Positions 26,089 through 35,543 of a DNA stretch of 64,000 nt are shown here, piece after piece. The DNA is from Streptomyces sp. ISL-43. GTDB lineage: Bacteria > Actinomycetota > Actinomycetes > Streptomycetales > Streptomycetaceae. The position numbers and the translations under genes are program-made. Location of the stretch: positions 1 to 64,000 of the forward strand of contig NZ_JAGGOT010000008.1 of assembly GCF_018614195.1 (NCBI RefSeq). The letters are read 5' to 3'. The number at the start of each line of letters is the position of its first letter. Within the stretch, counting starts at the first letter, position 1. The notes below the pieces were generated by a model. That model ran no database searches and had not been told where the DNA came from. It worked only from the letters and a program-made list of their open reading frames with translations.

Positions 26089-26124
26089 GGAAGGGCCCGG
26101 GATCCGAAGATCCCGGGCCCTTCC
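26089..26124. terminator. 16-bp convergent terminator
   Basis: A perfect 16-bp stem (26089-26104 with 26109-26124) with a CGAA tetraloop between the convergent VWA gene and aspS. Confidence 0.9.
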
Positions 26125-26140
26125 CCTTGGGCTCCTACGC

Positions 26141-27958
26141 TCAGCGAGCGGCGTCCGGGTGGACGGCCTCGGCGACCGGCTTGGCGTCGGGCGCCTTGGT
26201 CTCCACCGGCTTGCGCAGCGCGATGTTCAGCTCGCGCAGGCGGGACTCCTCCAGGATGGTGGGCGCCCCCATCATCAGGTCCTGCGCGTTGCCGTTCAGC
26301 GGGAAGGCGATGGTCTCGCGGATGTTCGGCTCGTCGGCGAGCAGCATGACGATGCGGTCGACGCCCGGGGCGATGCCGCCGTGCGGCGGGGCGCCGAGGC
26401 GGAAGGCGCGGAGCATGCCCGCGAACTCGCGCTCGACGGTCTCGGCCTCGTAACCGGCGATCTCGAAGGCCTTCAGCATGACCTCGGGCTCGTGGTTGCG
26501 GATGGCGCCGGAGGACAGCTCGATGCCGTTGCAGACGATGTCGTACTGCCAGGCCAGGATGTCGAGCGGGTCCTTCTCCTCCAGGTCCTTCATGCCGCCC
26601 TGCGGCATGGAGAAGGGGTTGTGGGAGAAGTCGATCTTGCCGGTCTCCTCGTCCTTCTCGTACATCGGGAAGTCGACGATCCAGCAGAACCGGAAGACGT
26701 CCTCCTCGAACTGGCCGGCGCGCTTGGCGGCCTCGACGCGGACGCCCGCCATGATCTTGGAGACCTCGTCGAACTCGCCCGCGCCGAAGAACACGGCGTG
26801 ACCGGCGGCCAGGCCCAGGCGCTCGGTGAGGACCTTGACGTTCTCCTCGGTGAGGAACTTGGCGATCGGGCCGGTCAGCGCGCCGTCCTCGCCCACGCGG
26901 ACCCAGGCCAGACCCTTGGCGCCCAGCGAGATCGCGTACTCGCCGAGGCCGTCGAAGAACTTGCGCGGCTGGGCGGCGGTGTCCGGGACGGCCAGGGCGC
27001 GCACGTGCTTGCCGGCGAACGCCTTGAACTCCGAGCCCTCGAACACGTCGGTGATGTCGACGAGCTCCAGCTTGGCGCGCAGGTCGGGCTTGTCGTTGCC
27101 GTACTTCATCATCGACTCGCGGAACGGGATCCGCGGGAAGGGGGAGGTGACCGCGCGGCCCTTGCCGAACTCGGTGAAGATCTCCGTCATCAGCCGCTCG
27201 ATGGGCTGGAAGACGTCCTCCTGCTCGACGAAGGACATCTCGACGTCGAGCTGGTAGAACTCGCCCGGCGAGCGGTCGGCGCGGGCGTCCTCGTCGCGGA
27301 AGCAGGGCGCGATCTGGAAGTACCGGTCGAAGCCGGAGATCATCAGCAGCTGCTTGAACTGCTGCGGCGCCTGCGGGAGCGCGTAGAACTTGCCCGGGTT
27401 CAGGCGGGACGGCACGACGAAGTCACGGGCGCCCTCGGGGGAGGTCGCGGTGAGGATCGGGGTCGCCATCTCGTTGAAGCCGAGGGCCACCATCTTGGAG
27501 CGGATGGAGGCAATGACGGCCGAGCGCAGCATGATGTTGCGGTGCATGCGCTCGCGGCGCAGGTCGAGGAAGCGGTACTCCAGGCGCCGCTCCTCGTTCA
27601 CCCCGTCGTCGGTGTTGATGGTGAAGGGCAGCGGGGCGGCCGCGCCGAGCACCTCGACCGCGGTGACCTCGACCTCGACCTCGCCGGTGGCGAGCTCGGA
27701 GTTCACGTTGTCCGCGCCGCGGGAGACGACCTTGCCGTCGATGCGGACGACGGTCTCCTTGGTGACGCTGCTGAGGGCCTCGTTGGCGGCGGTGCCGGGA
27801 CGGGCGACGAGCTGCGTGATGCCGTAGTGGTCACGCAGATCGATGAAGAGGATGCCGCCCAGGTCTCGACGATTGTGCAGCCAGCCGCTCAGCCGGACGT
27901 CGGAGGCGACGTCGGAGGCACGAAGCTCGCCGCACGTGTGGGACCTGTACCGATGCAT
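26141..27958 (-). CDS. aspS: aspartyl-tRNA synthetase
   Basis: A 605-residue class IIb synthetase. N-terminal OB-fold anticodon domain ([20 protein letters not shown]), class II motif 2 with [19 protein letters not shown], the bacterial insertion (GAD) domain around [13 protein letters not shown], and motif 3 [22 protein letters not shown]. The C-terminal 25 residues are a low-complexity tail. Length is normal. ATG 27956-27958 has only a weak ribosome site. Essential housekeeping gene, divergent from the SpoIIE phosphatase gene. Confidence 0.98.
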   Translation of the reverse strand: MHRYRSHTCGELRASDVASDVRLSGWLHNRRDLGGILFIDLRDHYGITQLVARPGTAANEALSSVTKETVVRIDGKVVSRGADNVNSELATGEVEVEVTAVEVLGAAAPLPFTINTDDGVNEERRLEYRFLDLRRERMHRNIMLRSAVIASIRSKMVALGFNEMATPILTATSPEGARDFVVPSRLNPGKFYALPQAPQQFKQLLMISGFDRYFQIAPCFRDEDARADRSPGEFYQLDVEMSFVEQEDVFQPIERLMTEIFTEFGKGRAVTSPFPRIPFRESMMKYGNDKPDLRAKLELVDITDVFEGSEFKAFAGKHVRALAVPDTAAQPRKFFDGLGEYAISLGAKGLAWVRVGEDGALTGPIAKFLTEENVKVLTERLGLAAGHAVFFGAGEFDEVSKIMAGVRVEAAKRAGQFEEDVFRFCWIVDFPMYEKDEETGKIDFSHNPFSMPQGGMKDLEEKDPLDILAWQYDIVCNGIELSSGAIRNHEPEVMLKAFEIAGYEAETVEREFAGMLRAFRLGAPPHGGIAPGVDRIVMLLADEPNIRETIAFPLNGNAQDLMMGAPTILEESRLRELNIALRKPVETKAPDAKPVAEAVHPDAAR

Positions 27959-28066
27959 CAGTCATCCAGTTCTACGTGATACCAGGGTGGATTCAACCGT
28001 CCCAAGGTTACCGTCCGGGGCGCGAGCCCGTGCGGGCGTGCCCGGGAGGGGGCCCGGGAGGGAGTG

Positions 28067-30283
28067 GTGAACAGGCACGTCAGGCGTATGACCTGTATAG
28101 ATGACCGGGTGCGCACAGAGGACGTCCTGGCCGCCATCGCGACCGGATTGTGGCGATGGGACAACGCCTCCGGGACGGTCACCCTCGACAGCGAGGCCGC
28201 CCGGCTGCTCGGGCTGCCCGTCGAGCCCGTCGCGCTGCCCGAGGTCGCCGTGCGCTCCCGCTTCCACCCGGTGGACTGGAACGAGATCAACGGCATCGTG
28301 AACCTGGCGGTCGCCGAAGGCACCCTCGCCGAGGCCCGGCTGCGGATCATGGACGAGGACGGGCGGGTGCTGCGCACCGTACGGAGCCGCTCGAAGCCTC
28401 TGGAGAACCGCGGCCCGGACGGCCGCGTCGACTACGAGCTGATCGGCACGATCCAGGAGATCGCGGAGGCGCAGCCCGGCACCACGGCCGTGCACACCCC
28501 GATCACCGGCGACTGGCGCCGCTCGCGCGAGGCGTTCCTGCTCGACGCCGGGCGGGCGCTGGCAGAGGCCCGCTCCACCGCCGAGGTCCTGCGGGTGGCG
28601 GCCTCGCTGTCCATGCCCGGTTTCATCCCCGACGGGCTGGCCGTCTTCGGCGTGGCCGGCACCCGGCTGTCGATCATCGGGCACCACGGGCACGATCCCG
28701 GCGACGAGAGCCCCTTCGCGGACATGCCGCTGGAGACCGACTACCCGGCCGCGGAGGTCGTCCGTACCGGGCGGGTGATCTACCTCCCCAGCCCCGAGGA
28801 CTACAAACGGCGCTTCCCGGCCACCTGGCCGCTCGCCCAGCGCTTCGGCCGCCTCTCCTGGGCCTTCCTGCCGCTGGTCGTCACCGGGCGGACCATGGGC
28901 GCCTGGATGGCCGCGTTCAAGCACCCGGTGTCCTTCTCCCCCGACGAGCGGTCCGTCCTGACGACGGTGGCCCGGATGCTCGCGCAGGCCCTCCAGCGCG
29001 CCGGAGTGGCCGAATCCGAGCGGGAACTCACCACCGGCCTGCAGCGGTCGATGATGCCCCAGCTCGGCCCCGAGATCCCGGGCATGACGATCGCCGCCCG
29101 CTACGTGCCCACCGGCGGCGGACTCCAGGTCGGCGGCGACTGGTACGACATGATCCCGCTGCCGTCGGGACGGTTCGCGCTGGTCATCGGCGACGTCCAG
29201 GGTCACGACGTCCGTGCGGCCGGGCTCATGGGCCAGCTGCGGATCGCGGTGCGCGCGTACGCCTCCGAGGGCCACCGGCCGGACGCGGTGCTCTCGCGCG
29301 CCTCGCGCTTCCTGGCGGGGCTGTGCTCGGCGCAGGACACGGGCACGGACGCGGAGGAGGACGAGTTCCAGAGCCCGCGCTTCGCGACCTGTCTGTACGT
29401 GGAGTGCGATCCGCAGACCGGGCTGCTGGAGGTGGCCCGCGCCGGCCATCCCGACCCGGCGATCCGGATGACGGACGGCACGGTCCTGATGCGGCCCACG
29501 GCGGGCGGGCTGCCGCTCGGCATCGTGCCGGACACCGACTATCCGACGACGCGTTTCACCCTGGAACCCGGCGAGACGATGATGCTGTGCACCGACGGGC
29601 TCATCGAGACGGGCGGGCACGACCTCGACACGGGCTGGGCGCGGCTTCGGGCGATCCTGGAGTCCGAGACGCACGATCCCGAGAGCATGGAGCCCCGCCA
29701 CCTCGAAGAGCTCGCCGACCTGCTGGTCCAGGCAGTGCACGGCCCCTCCTCGCACCACACCACCGGACCGCTGGCCGACCGGCGCGAGGACGACATAGCC
29801 GTGGTCCTGCTGTGCCGCGAGGGCGCGGGCCGCGGCTGCGAGAGCCCGCTGCTGCACCCCTCGCGCCCGGCCCGGCGCACCATGCTCACGGTGGCCCAGG
29901 CGGAGCCGGAGCGGGTCGCGGGGGTGCGCCGGCAGATCCGGGAGCTGCTGCACGACTGGGCGGACCCGGAGCAGGTCGACTCGGCGGTGCTGATGGTCTC
30001 CGAGATGGTGACGAACGTACTGGTCCACACGGACGGGGACGCCCTGTTGATGGCGGAGGCCGTCGGCGAGCTCGGCTCGCGCCGGCTGCGGCTGGAGGTG
30101 GCGGACGCCTCCGACGAGCTGCCGCACAAGCGGCACCCGGGGGAGATGGCCTCCAGCGGGCGGGGCGTCCTGCTGCTGGAGATGCTGGCGGACGACTGGG
30201 GCGTCGACCCGCGCGGTGAGGGAAAGTCCACTTGGTTCGAACTGCACGAGCGCTCCAAACCCGACTCCGACCCGCTGGACTGA
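28067..30283 (+). CDS. PAS-GAF-SpoIIE phosphatase-HATPase signalling protein
   Basis: A 738-residue multidomain protein: PAS-like domain (about 20-130), GAF-like domain (about 150-310), PP2C/SpoIIE phosphatase (about 330-560; VGGDWYDMIPL, LVIGDVQGHD, MLCTDGLIET, REDDIAVVLL), and an RsbW-type HATPase at the C-terminus (VSEMVTNVLVHT, GRGVLLLEMLADDWG). Both a phosphatase that reactivates anti-anti-sigma factors and a kinase-like module in one chain fit a partner-switching regulator. GTG 28067 has GGAGG 5 nt upstream; homologues may start later, near 28108. Confidence 0.9.
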   Translation: MNRHVRRMTCIDDRVRTEDVLAAIATGLWRWDNASGTVTLDSEAARLLGLPVEPVALPEVAVRSRFHPVDWNEINGIVNLAVAEGTLAEARLRIMDEDGRVLRTVRSRSKPLENRGPDGRVDYELIGTIQEIAEAQPGTTAVHTPITGDWRRSREAFLLDAGRALAEARSTAEVLRVAASLSMPGFIPDGLAVFGVAGTRLSIIGHHGHDPGDESPFADMPLETDYPAAEVVRTGRVIYLPSPEDYKRRFPATWPLAQRFGRLSWAFLPLVVTGRTMGAWMAAFKHPVSFSPDERSVLTTVARMLAQALQRAGVAESERELTTGLQRSMMPQLGPEIPGMTIAARYVPTGGGLQVGGDWYDMIPLPSGRFALVIGDVQGHDVRAAGLMGQLRIAVRAYASEGHRPDAVLSRASRFLAGLCSAQDTGTDAEEDEFQSPRFATCLYVECDPQTGLLEVARAGHPDPAIRMTDGTVLMRPTAGGLPLGIVPDTDYPTTRFTLEPGETMMLCTDGLIETGGHDLDTGWARLRAILESETHDPESMEPRHLEELADLLVQAVHGPSSHHTTGPLADRREDDIAVVLLCREGAGRGCESPLLHPSRPARRTMLTVAQAEPERVAGVRRQIRELLHDWADPEQVDSAVLMVSEMVTNVLVHTDGDALLMAEAVGELGSRRLRLEVADASDELPHKRHPGEMASSGRGVLLLEMLADDWGVDPRGEGKSTWFELHERSKPDSDPLD

Positions 30284-30321
30284 TCCCCGGGCGGTCGGTC
30301 CCGGCCGTGCTTGGATGAGCC

Positions 30322-31383
30322 GTGCCGACTTCCCTGCTGCCCGAGCCCGTGCGGCGACTCGCCGCCTGGTGCGTCGTCGTCCTCCTCGTCACCGCCGTGC
30401 TGGCCTTGGTCGTGTGGCTGTGCGCGGTCTTCCGGACAGTCGTCACGCCCGTTCTGCTGGCCGTGCTCGGCACGGCCCTGCTCGGGCCCCTGCACCGGCG
30501 GCTGGTCCGCATGAAGGTCAACCGCTCGCTCGCCGCGGCCCTCACCTGCCTCGCCGTGGTCGCCGTCGTCGGCGGGGCCTCGTACGTCGTCGTCCTCGCG
30601 CTCATCGAGACGGGCGACCAGATCATCGACGCCCTGCGGCGGGCCGGCAAGGGCCTCGCGGACCACTTCGGGGCGCTCGGGACCTCCGTGGAGGACGTCG
30701 CCGAGAACTCCAAGGACCTGCTCGCCAAGTTCGGCGGCACGGCCGCCTCGGGCGTGGTCGCCGGGCTCAGCGTGGTCGGGACGATGATCGCGACGACCCT
30801 GCTGGCCCTGGTCCTGATCTTCTTCTTCCTCCGCGACTCCGACCGGGCCGTGGGAACGCTGCGCTCGATGGTGCCGAGCCGCTCGGGCGACCTGATGGAG
30901 GCGATGGGGCGGCGCGCCTACGAGGCCGTCGAGGGCTTCATGCGCGGGACCACCTTCGTGGCCCTGGTCGACGCCGTGCTGATCGGCGCGGGTCTGCTGG
31001 TCCTGGACGTTCCGGGCGCCGTGGGCCTGGCCGCCCTGGTGTTCGTGACCGCCTACATCCCCTACCTCGGCGCCTTCCTCTCGGGCGCCGTGGCGGTCCT
31101 CGTCGCCCTCGCCGACCGGGGCTGGGTGATCGGCCTGTGGGCGCTGGGCCTGGTGCTGGTGGTCCAGATGATCGAGGGGTACGTGCTCCAGCCCCTGGTG
31201 CAGAGCCGCACCGTGCAGATGCACCCGGCGGTGGTCATGCTGGCGATCACGGCCGGGGCGAGCGTCGCCGGCATCCTCGGGATGCTGCTGGCCGTACCGC
31301 TGACCGCGGCCGCCTTCGGGGTGGTGTCCGAGCTGCGGACCCGGTACGCGGCCGGGCCCGCGCGGACCCCCACGGCGGGCTGA
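30322..31383 (+). CDS. AI-2E-family (PerM/TqsA-like) permease
   Basis: A 353-residue membrane protein with about seven helices; family features are the N-terminal helix pair, the central soluble stretch, then LIFFFLRDSDRAVGTLRSMVP and the conserved end GYVLQPLVQSRTVQMHPAVVM. Members export small molecules or ions; substrate unknown. Starts at GTG 30322, 38 nt after the SpoIIE gene, so possibly co-transcribed. Confidence 0.88.
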   Translation: MPTSLLPEPVRRLAAWCVVVLLVTAVLALVVWLCAVFRTVVTPVLLAVLGTALLGPLHRRLVRMKVNRSLAAALTCLAVVAVVGGASYVVVLALIETGDQIIDALRRAGKGLADHFGALGTSVEDVAENSKDLLAKFGGTAASGVVAGLSVVGTMIATTLLALVLIFFFLRDSDRAVGTLRSMVPSRSGDLMEAMGRRAYEAVEGFMRGTTFVALVDAVLIGAGLLVLDVPGAVGLAALVFVTAYIPYLGAFLSGAVAVLVALADRGWVIGLWALGLVLVVQMIEGYVLQPLVQSRTVQMHPAVVMLAITAGASVAGILGMLLAVPLTAAAFGVVSELRTRYAAGPARTPTAG

Positions 31384-31427
31384 AGTCAGGCCGCGTCCGC
31401 GGCTGTGTCCTGGGCCACGTCGGCGGG

Positions 31428-31454
31428 TGTCACGTTCCCCGGCGCCCACTTGTC
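31428..31454 (+). promoter_or_regulatory. candidate ECF41-type promoter of the epimerase gene
   Basis: TGTCACG (31428-31434), a 16-nt spacer, then TGTC (31451-31454) closely resembles the ECF41 consensus TGTCACA-N16-CGTC. Initiation would fall about at 31460, giving a nearly leaderless transcript for the ATG at 31463. This explains why no ribosome site is seen there. Confidence 0.6.
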
Positions 31455-31462
31455 CCATGGGC

Positions 31463-32368
31463 ATGACTCACACCAAGAGCGTGCTGCTGGCAGGGGCGAG
31501 CGGGGTCTTCGGGCGCCACGTCGCCGAGGAGCTCACCGCGGCGGGCCACACCGTCCTGGGTCTGGGGCGGGGTCCCGGGAACGCGGTGGTCGCGGATCTG
31601 ATGGACCGGGACGGCCTGCTGCGGGCCGTGGACGGGCTGGAGGTCGACACGGTCGTGCACGCGGCGACCGCCTTGCGCAGGACCCCGATGAGGCACCGGG
31701 ACATGAGCGCGACCGACGCGCTGCGGGTCGAGGGGACCGCCCACCTGGTCGAAGCGGCCCGGGTCCTCGGAGCGCGGCGGATGATCGCCGAGTCGATGGC
31801 GTTCGGCTACGGGTACCGGGACTTCGGGGACCGTGTGATCACGGAGGAGGACGTCTTCGGGCCGGCCGGCCTGGACGCGCGCTCCCAGCGGCACGTGGAC
31901 GCGATGCGGTCCAAGGAGGGGCAGATGCTCGGGGCCGACGGGATCGAGGGCATCGCGCTGCGATTCGGCCTGTTCTACGGACCCGGTGGCACCGAGGCGC
32001 TGGTGGAGCCGCTGCGCAGGCGGGCCCTGCCGGCGGTCGCCGACGGGGGCCGGGTCCTGCCGTGGGTCCAGCTGCGCGACGCGGCGCGCGCGGTCGCGCT
32101 GGCGGTCGAAGGCGGGCGGCCGGGGCAGGCGTACAACATCGTGGACGACACGCCGACGGGCTTCGGCGCGCACGTGACCGCGGTCGCCGCGGCCTTCGGC
32201 ACCCCCCGGCCGGTGTCCGTTCCGGCCTGGCTGACCCGGCCGATGCCGTACGCGCACAAGATGTTCACCACCAGCCTGCGGCTCTCCAACGCCAAGGCCG
32301 GGGCCGAGCTCGGCTGGAGGCCCCGCTACGCGGCCTGCGGCGACGGACTCGCCGCCATGGCCGGCTGA
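31463..32368 (+). CDS. NAD-dependent epimerase/dehydratase family protein
   Basis: A 301-residue extended-SDR protein: GASGVFGRHVAEEL nucleotide-binding motif at the N-terminus, DTVVHAATAL, and FYGPGG in the middle; the usual YxxxK is not clearly preserved (FGYGYRD stands near it). ECF41 sigma factors are typically encoded next to a carboxymuconolactone decarboxylase, oxidoreductase or epimerase that they transcribe, and the adjacent sigma factor gene is of that type, so this is its probable target. ATG 31457 is an alternative start. Confidence 0.85.
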   Translation: MTHTKSVLLAGASGVFGRHVAEELTAAGHTVLGLGRGPGNAVVADLMDRDGLLRAVDGLEVDTVVHAATALRRTPMRHRDMSATDALRVEGTAHLVEAARVLGARRMIAESMAFGYGYRDFGDRVITEEDVFGPAGLDARSQRHVDAMRSKEGQMLGADGIEGIALRFGLFYGPGGTEALVEPLRRRALPAVADGGRVLPWVQLRDAARAVALAVEGGRPGQAYNIVDDTPTGFGAHVTAVAAAFGTPRPVSVPAWLTRPMPYAHKMFTTSLRLSNAKAGAELGWRPRYAACGDGLAAMAG

Positions 32369-32398
32369 CGATGGCCGGCCGACGATGGCCGGCCGACG
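32357..32398. repeat. three tandem 14-bp repeats
   Basis: ATGGCCGGCTGACG followed by two ATGGCCGGCCGACG copies. The first copy contains the last codons and stop of the epimerase gene, so the array looks like a local slippage expansion of the gene end. Confidence 0.75.
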
Positions 32399-32419
32399 AT
32401 GAAAACCGGCCACGGGCTT

Positions 32420-32433
32420 GTGCCGTTTGGCAC
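32420..32433. promoter_or_regulatory. GTGCC-N4-GGCAC inverted repeat before the sigma gene
   Basis: A 5-bp-arm inverted repeat ends 3 nt before the sigma factor ATG. It replaces a ribosome site there and may be an operator on a leaderless promoter. An identical arm pair with a different spacer occurs at 47896-47909. Confidence 0.4.
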
Positions 32434-32436
32434 GAT

Positions 32437-33342
32437 ATGCGGATGACGATCACGAGCGAGTCGGAGCACGATCCCTTCACCGAGCACCGGCGGCTGCTGT
32501 TCGCCACCGCCTACCGGATGCTGGGGACGGTCACCGACGCGGAGGACATAGTCCAGGACGCCTGGCTGACCTGGAACAGGGCGGACCGGTCCGCGGTGCG
32601 CCACCCCAAGGCCTACCTGGTCCGGACGGTGACCAACCTGTCCCTGAACCGGCTGACGTCGGCGCGCGCCACCCGGGAGGAGTACGTCGGGCCGTGGCTG
32701 CCCGAGCCGCTGGCCGCCTCGCCCGACATCGCGGAGGGCACCGAGATGGCCGAGAGCGTCTCGACGGCGATGCTGGTCGTGCTGGAGACCCTCTCCCCCG
32801 TGGAGCGCGCGGTGTTCGTGCTGCACGAGGTGTTCGGCTACTCGCACGTGGAGATCGGCGGCTTCCTCGACCGTCCGGAGGCGACGGTCCGGCAGATCTC
32901 GCACCGGGCGCGCCACCACGTCCAGGACCGCCGCCCGCGGTTCGACACCGACAGCGCCCGGCGCGGGGAGGTCACCGCCCGGTTCATGAAGGCCTGCGCC
33001 GGCGGTGACCTGAACGCCGTCATGGAGCTGCTGGCCCCCGAGGTCACCGCGTGGTCGGACGGCGGAGGCAAGGTCACCGCCTCCCACCACCCCCTGCACG
33101 GCCCCGACCACGTCGCCCGCTGGCTGCTGCGCGTCACGACCCAGGCCGAGGCGGCGGGCGCCACCGTCACCACGGCCGTCGTCAACGGCGAACTCGGCGC
33201 CCTGGTCCTGATGGAGGACGTGCCCGTGGGCGCGCTCACCTTCGACCTGGAGGCCGGCCTCCTGCGCAACCTGCGCTTCCAGGTCAACCCCGACAAGCTG
33301 CGCGGCCTGCGAGGGGACCGGAAGCCCACGGCGGGAGCCTGA
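32437..33342 (+). CDS. sigJ: ECF41-type sigma factor with SnoaL-like C-terminal domain
   Basis: A 301-residue sigma factor. Region 2 (LLFATAYRMLGTVTDAEDIVQDAWLTW, split here for length: LLFATAYRMLG then AEDIVQDAWL), region 4 (ERAVFVLHEVFGYSHVEIG) and a C-terminal NTF2/SnoaL-like domain. ECF41 signatures are all present: WLPEPL (residues 87-92), DGGGK (208-212) and NPDKL near the end. The C-terminal domain acts as a built-in regulator in this group, replacing a separate anti-sigma factor. ATG 32437 or 32443; no ribosome site. It directly follows its likely target, the epimerase gene. Confidence 0.93.
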   Translation: MRMTITSESEHDPFTEHRRLLFATAYRMLGTVTDAEDIVQDAWLTWNRADRSAVRHPKAYLVRTVTNLSLNRLTSARATREEYVGPWLPEPLAASPDIAEGTEMAESVSTAMLVVLETLSPVERAVFVLHEVFGYSHVEIGGFLDRPEATVRQISHRARHHVQDRRPRFDTDSARRGEVTARFMKACAGGDLNAVMELLAPEVTAWSDGGGKVTASHHPLHGPDHVARWLLRVTTQAEAAGATVTTAVVNGELGALVLMEDVPVGALTFDLEAGLLRNLRFQVNPDKLRGLRGDRKPTAGA

Positions 33343-33360
33343 CCCGAGGGCCCGGGGAGG

Positions 33361-34191
33361 TCAGTCCTCCGATGCCTCGCCGGTGCCGCGGTGGCCGAGT
33401 CCGGTGCGGGCCGTGGTGGGGATCCGGCCCAGCCGGCCGGCCTGGAAGTCGTCGAACGCCTGCTGCAGTTCGTGCTTGCTGTTCATCACGAACGGCCCGT
33501 AGTGCGCCATCGGCTCCCGGATCGGCTGCCCGCCGAGCAGGACGATCTCCAGGTCCGGGGCGTTGGAGTCCTGGGAGTCGTCCGCCCGCAGGGTCAGCGA
33601 GCCGCCCTCGCCGAAGACCACGGTCTGCCCGGTGTGGACCGGCCGCCGGTCCTCGCCGACCGTGCCGCGCCCCGCCATGACGTACGCGAGGGCGTTGAAG
33701 TCCTCGCGCCACGGCAGGGTGAGCTGCGCGCCGGGCGTCACCGTCGCGTGGATCATCGTGATCGGGGTGTGGGTGATGCCGGGGCCTTGGTGGCCGTCCA
33801 GCTCACCGGCGATGACGCGGAGCAGGGCGCCGCCGTCCGGGGTGGAGAGCAGCTGGACCTGGCCGCCGCCGATGTCCTGGTAGCGCGGGGGCATCATCTT
33901 GTCGGAGGCGGGGAGGTTCACCCACAGCTGGAGGCCGTGGAAGAGCCCGCCGGACACGACGAGGGACTCCGGCGGGGCCTCGATGTGCAGGAGGCCGGAG
34001 CCGGCGGTCATCCACTGGGTGTCGCCGCCGTTGATGACTCCGCCGCCGCCGTTGCTGTCCTGGTGGACGAAGGTTCCGTCGATCAGGTAGGTGACGGTCT
34101 CGAAGCCGCGGTGGGGGTGCCAGGGGGTGCCCTTCACTCTGCCCCCGACGCCTGCCGGACGACCCGTGAACAGGGCGGCGAACGACTCCAC
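33361..34191 (-). pseudogene. pirin paralogue truncated at its 5' end
   Basis: From about 34138 leftward the frame matches pirin: GTPWHPHRGFETVTYLIDG, DTQWMTAGSGLLHIE, LWVNLP, and the conserved end NSKHELQQAFDDFQAGRLG. The first about 75 residues present in the intact paralogue at 50297-51286, including part of the metal-binding cupin, are replaced by 18 unrelated codons from GTG 34189-34191. The break coincides with the start of the accessory island, so the gene was probably cut by its arrival. Convergent with the sigma factor gene. Confidence 0.85.
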
Positions 34192-34233
34192 TCGTCGGCG
34201 CTGACCGACAAAGCCGGCGAAAGATAGCCGACG

Positions 34234-34258
34234 ATCCCCGGTTGGGGAAACCGGGGAT
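34234..34258. terminator. 10-bp hairpin at the island's left edge
   Basis: ATCCCCGGTT and AACCGGGGAT (34234-34243, 34249-34258) form a perfect 10-bp stem with a 5-nt loop, close to the pirin break. It may be a terminator or part of the element's end. Confidence 0.55.
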
Positions 34259-34349
34259 TCTCCAGACCATTAATACCTACCCCAACCCCGCCAAGGGGCG
34301 CGGCACCCACACGGTGCACTCGGCACACCCACACCACAAGGAGCACTTC

Positions 34350-35165
34350 CTGAAGGTCCACCCCATCGCTGCAATGTTCCCGCCGCTTACCGACGAGGAG
34401 CTCCGCAACCTCACCGAGTCCATCAATGTTCACGGCCTGCGCCACCCGATCGTCCTCGACCCCGACGGAGTCCTCCTCGACGGCCGCCACCGACTCGCCG
34501 TCTGCGAAGCCGTCGGAGTCGAGCCCCGCTTCACCACCTACGAAGGCGACGACGCCGGCGGATACGCCCTGTCGGCCAACATCCGCCAGCGCAACCTGAC
34601 CACGGGGCAGGCGGCGATGATCGCCACCAAGGCCCATGCCCGGCATGAGACGAACGAGCATCTCCCCGCTGAAGTCGCGACGCGCTTCCTCAGCGAGAAG
34701 ACCGGTGTCACCACCGATCGGCTAGACCTGGCACACATCGTCATGCGACACGCGCCCACACTCGTAGACCCGGTCATCACACGTGCCGTCAGCCTGGACG
34801 ACGCCTACAAGGTCGCACGCGACAACAAGGCCCGCGCACAAGCCAGCCGGGAGTACCTCGCCCGCCTGCGCACCGAGGCCCCCGACCTCGCCGACCAGGT
34901 CAGCACAGGTGAGCTCACCGCGATCCAGGCCTGGCAAAAGCACACAGCCCGCATCAAGGAACAGGAGCGGCAGCGCAGGGTCGCAACCCACCTCCTGTGC
35001 GATGTCGTACCGGCCCTGGCACAGACACGGGGCACCAGAACCTTCGCCAAGTACGACCCCCAGTTCCAGGCGCCGGGCCGCCCCATCACCCGCAAGACCA
35101 TCGCCCACGCGATGACCGCCCTGACCGAAATGGCAGCCACATGGCGGGAACGCGACCTCCCGTGA
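34350..35165 (+). CDS. orphan ParB/Srx-domain protein
   Basis: A 271-residue protein with a ParB N-terminal domain: LTESINVHGLRHPIVLDPDG, LLDGRHRLAVCEA (the CTP-binding/nuclease motif region) and ALSANIRQRNLTTGQ. The rest is helical with charged stretches and lacks an obvious second ParB domain. No parA is adjacent. Such proteins are common on actinobacterial plasmids and integrative elements, where they act in partition, regulation or as nucleases. The start is proposed at CTG 34350, with AAGGAG 6 nt upstream; GTG 34314 and TTG 34242 are alternatives with worse ribosome sites. Confidence 0.78.
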   Translation: MKVHPIAAMFPPLTDEELRNLTESINVHGLRHPIVLDPDGVLLDGRHRLAVCEAVGVEPRFTTYEGDDAGGYALSANIRQRNLTTGQAAMIATKAHARHETNEHLPAEVATRFLSEKTGVTTDRLDLAHIVMRHAPTLVDPVITRAVSLDDAYKVARDNKARAQASREYLARLRTEAPDLADQVSTGELTAIQAWQKHTARIKEQERQRRVATHLLCDVVPALAQTRGTRTFAKYDPQFQAPGRPITRKTIAHAMTALTEMAATWRERDLP

Positions 35166-35284
35166 GCACCACCTGCGACACCCGGCAGCGGAAGATCGCC
35201 CAGTAGGAGGCCAAGCACCCCGACCCCGCCGAGCACTTCGAGACGGCCGGCAGCAACCCCGGAGCCGCACCCTCATACAGCTGA
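35162..35284 (+). pseudogene. small coupled frame interrupted by TAG
   Basis: GTG 35162 overlaps the ParB-like stop (GTGA). The frame runs 14 codons to a TAG (35204-35206) and then stays open for 25 codons to TGA 35282-35284 (AKHPDPAEHFETAGSNPG). It looks like a small partner gene with a nonsense mutation. Low certainty because it is so short. Confidence 0.35.
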
Positions 35285-35309
35285 CGACCCGCACCTGACC
35301 CCATAAAGA

Positions 35310-35345
35310 CCTCTGGGGCCAACGCCAACGCGTTGGCCCCAGAGG
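35310..35345 (+). terminator. 16-bp perfect terminator hairpin
   Basis: A perfect 16-bp stem (35310-35325 with 35330-35345), CAAC loop, followed by CGTTTG. It separates the ParB-like gene from the GntR operon. Confidence 0.88.
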
Positions 35346-35521
35346 CGTTTGTACCACCACAGCCGTGACCAGCGGGAAGAGGCTTGGTGTGGGGTCCCCA
35401 TCGGCGGCAGGAAACCGTCCCGGCCGCCGACCGTCTTGTGGCCTCTGTGACCTCGCTGGCGCAGAAACGGTAGCGGCGACTCCCTCCTGGACTGATCGCA
35501 CACCAGACGCCATAACGCCAA

Positions 35522-35538
35522 TAGTGCTACGCTCACTA
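35522..35538. promoter_or_regulatory. TAGTG-N7-CACTA operator of the GntR gene
   Basis: An inverted repeat 5 nt upstream of the GntR start codon overlaps a TACGCT -10 candidate. YtrA-type GntR proteins usually repress their own operon from such a site. No ribosome site is visible, so the transcript may be leaderless. Confidence 0.55.
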
Positions 35539-35543
35539 GCATC

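Noticed and set aside
26159..27979. 606-codon rightward frame opposite aspS
   Set aside because: Pure antisense of a universally conserved gene.
29539..31464. 641-codon leftward frame opposite the SpoIIE and AI-2E-family genes
   Set aside because: Gln/Gly/His-rich random composition, no start signal, covers two convincing genes.
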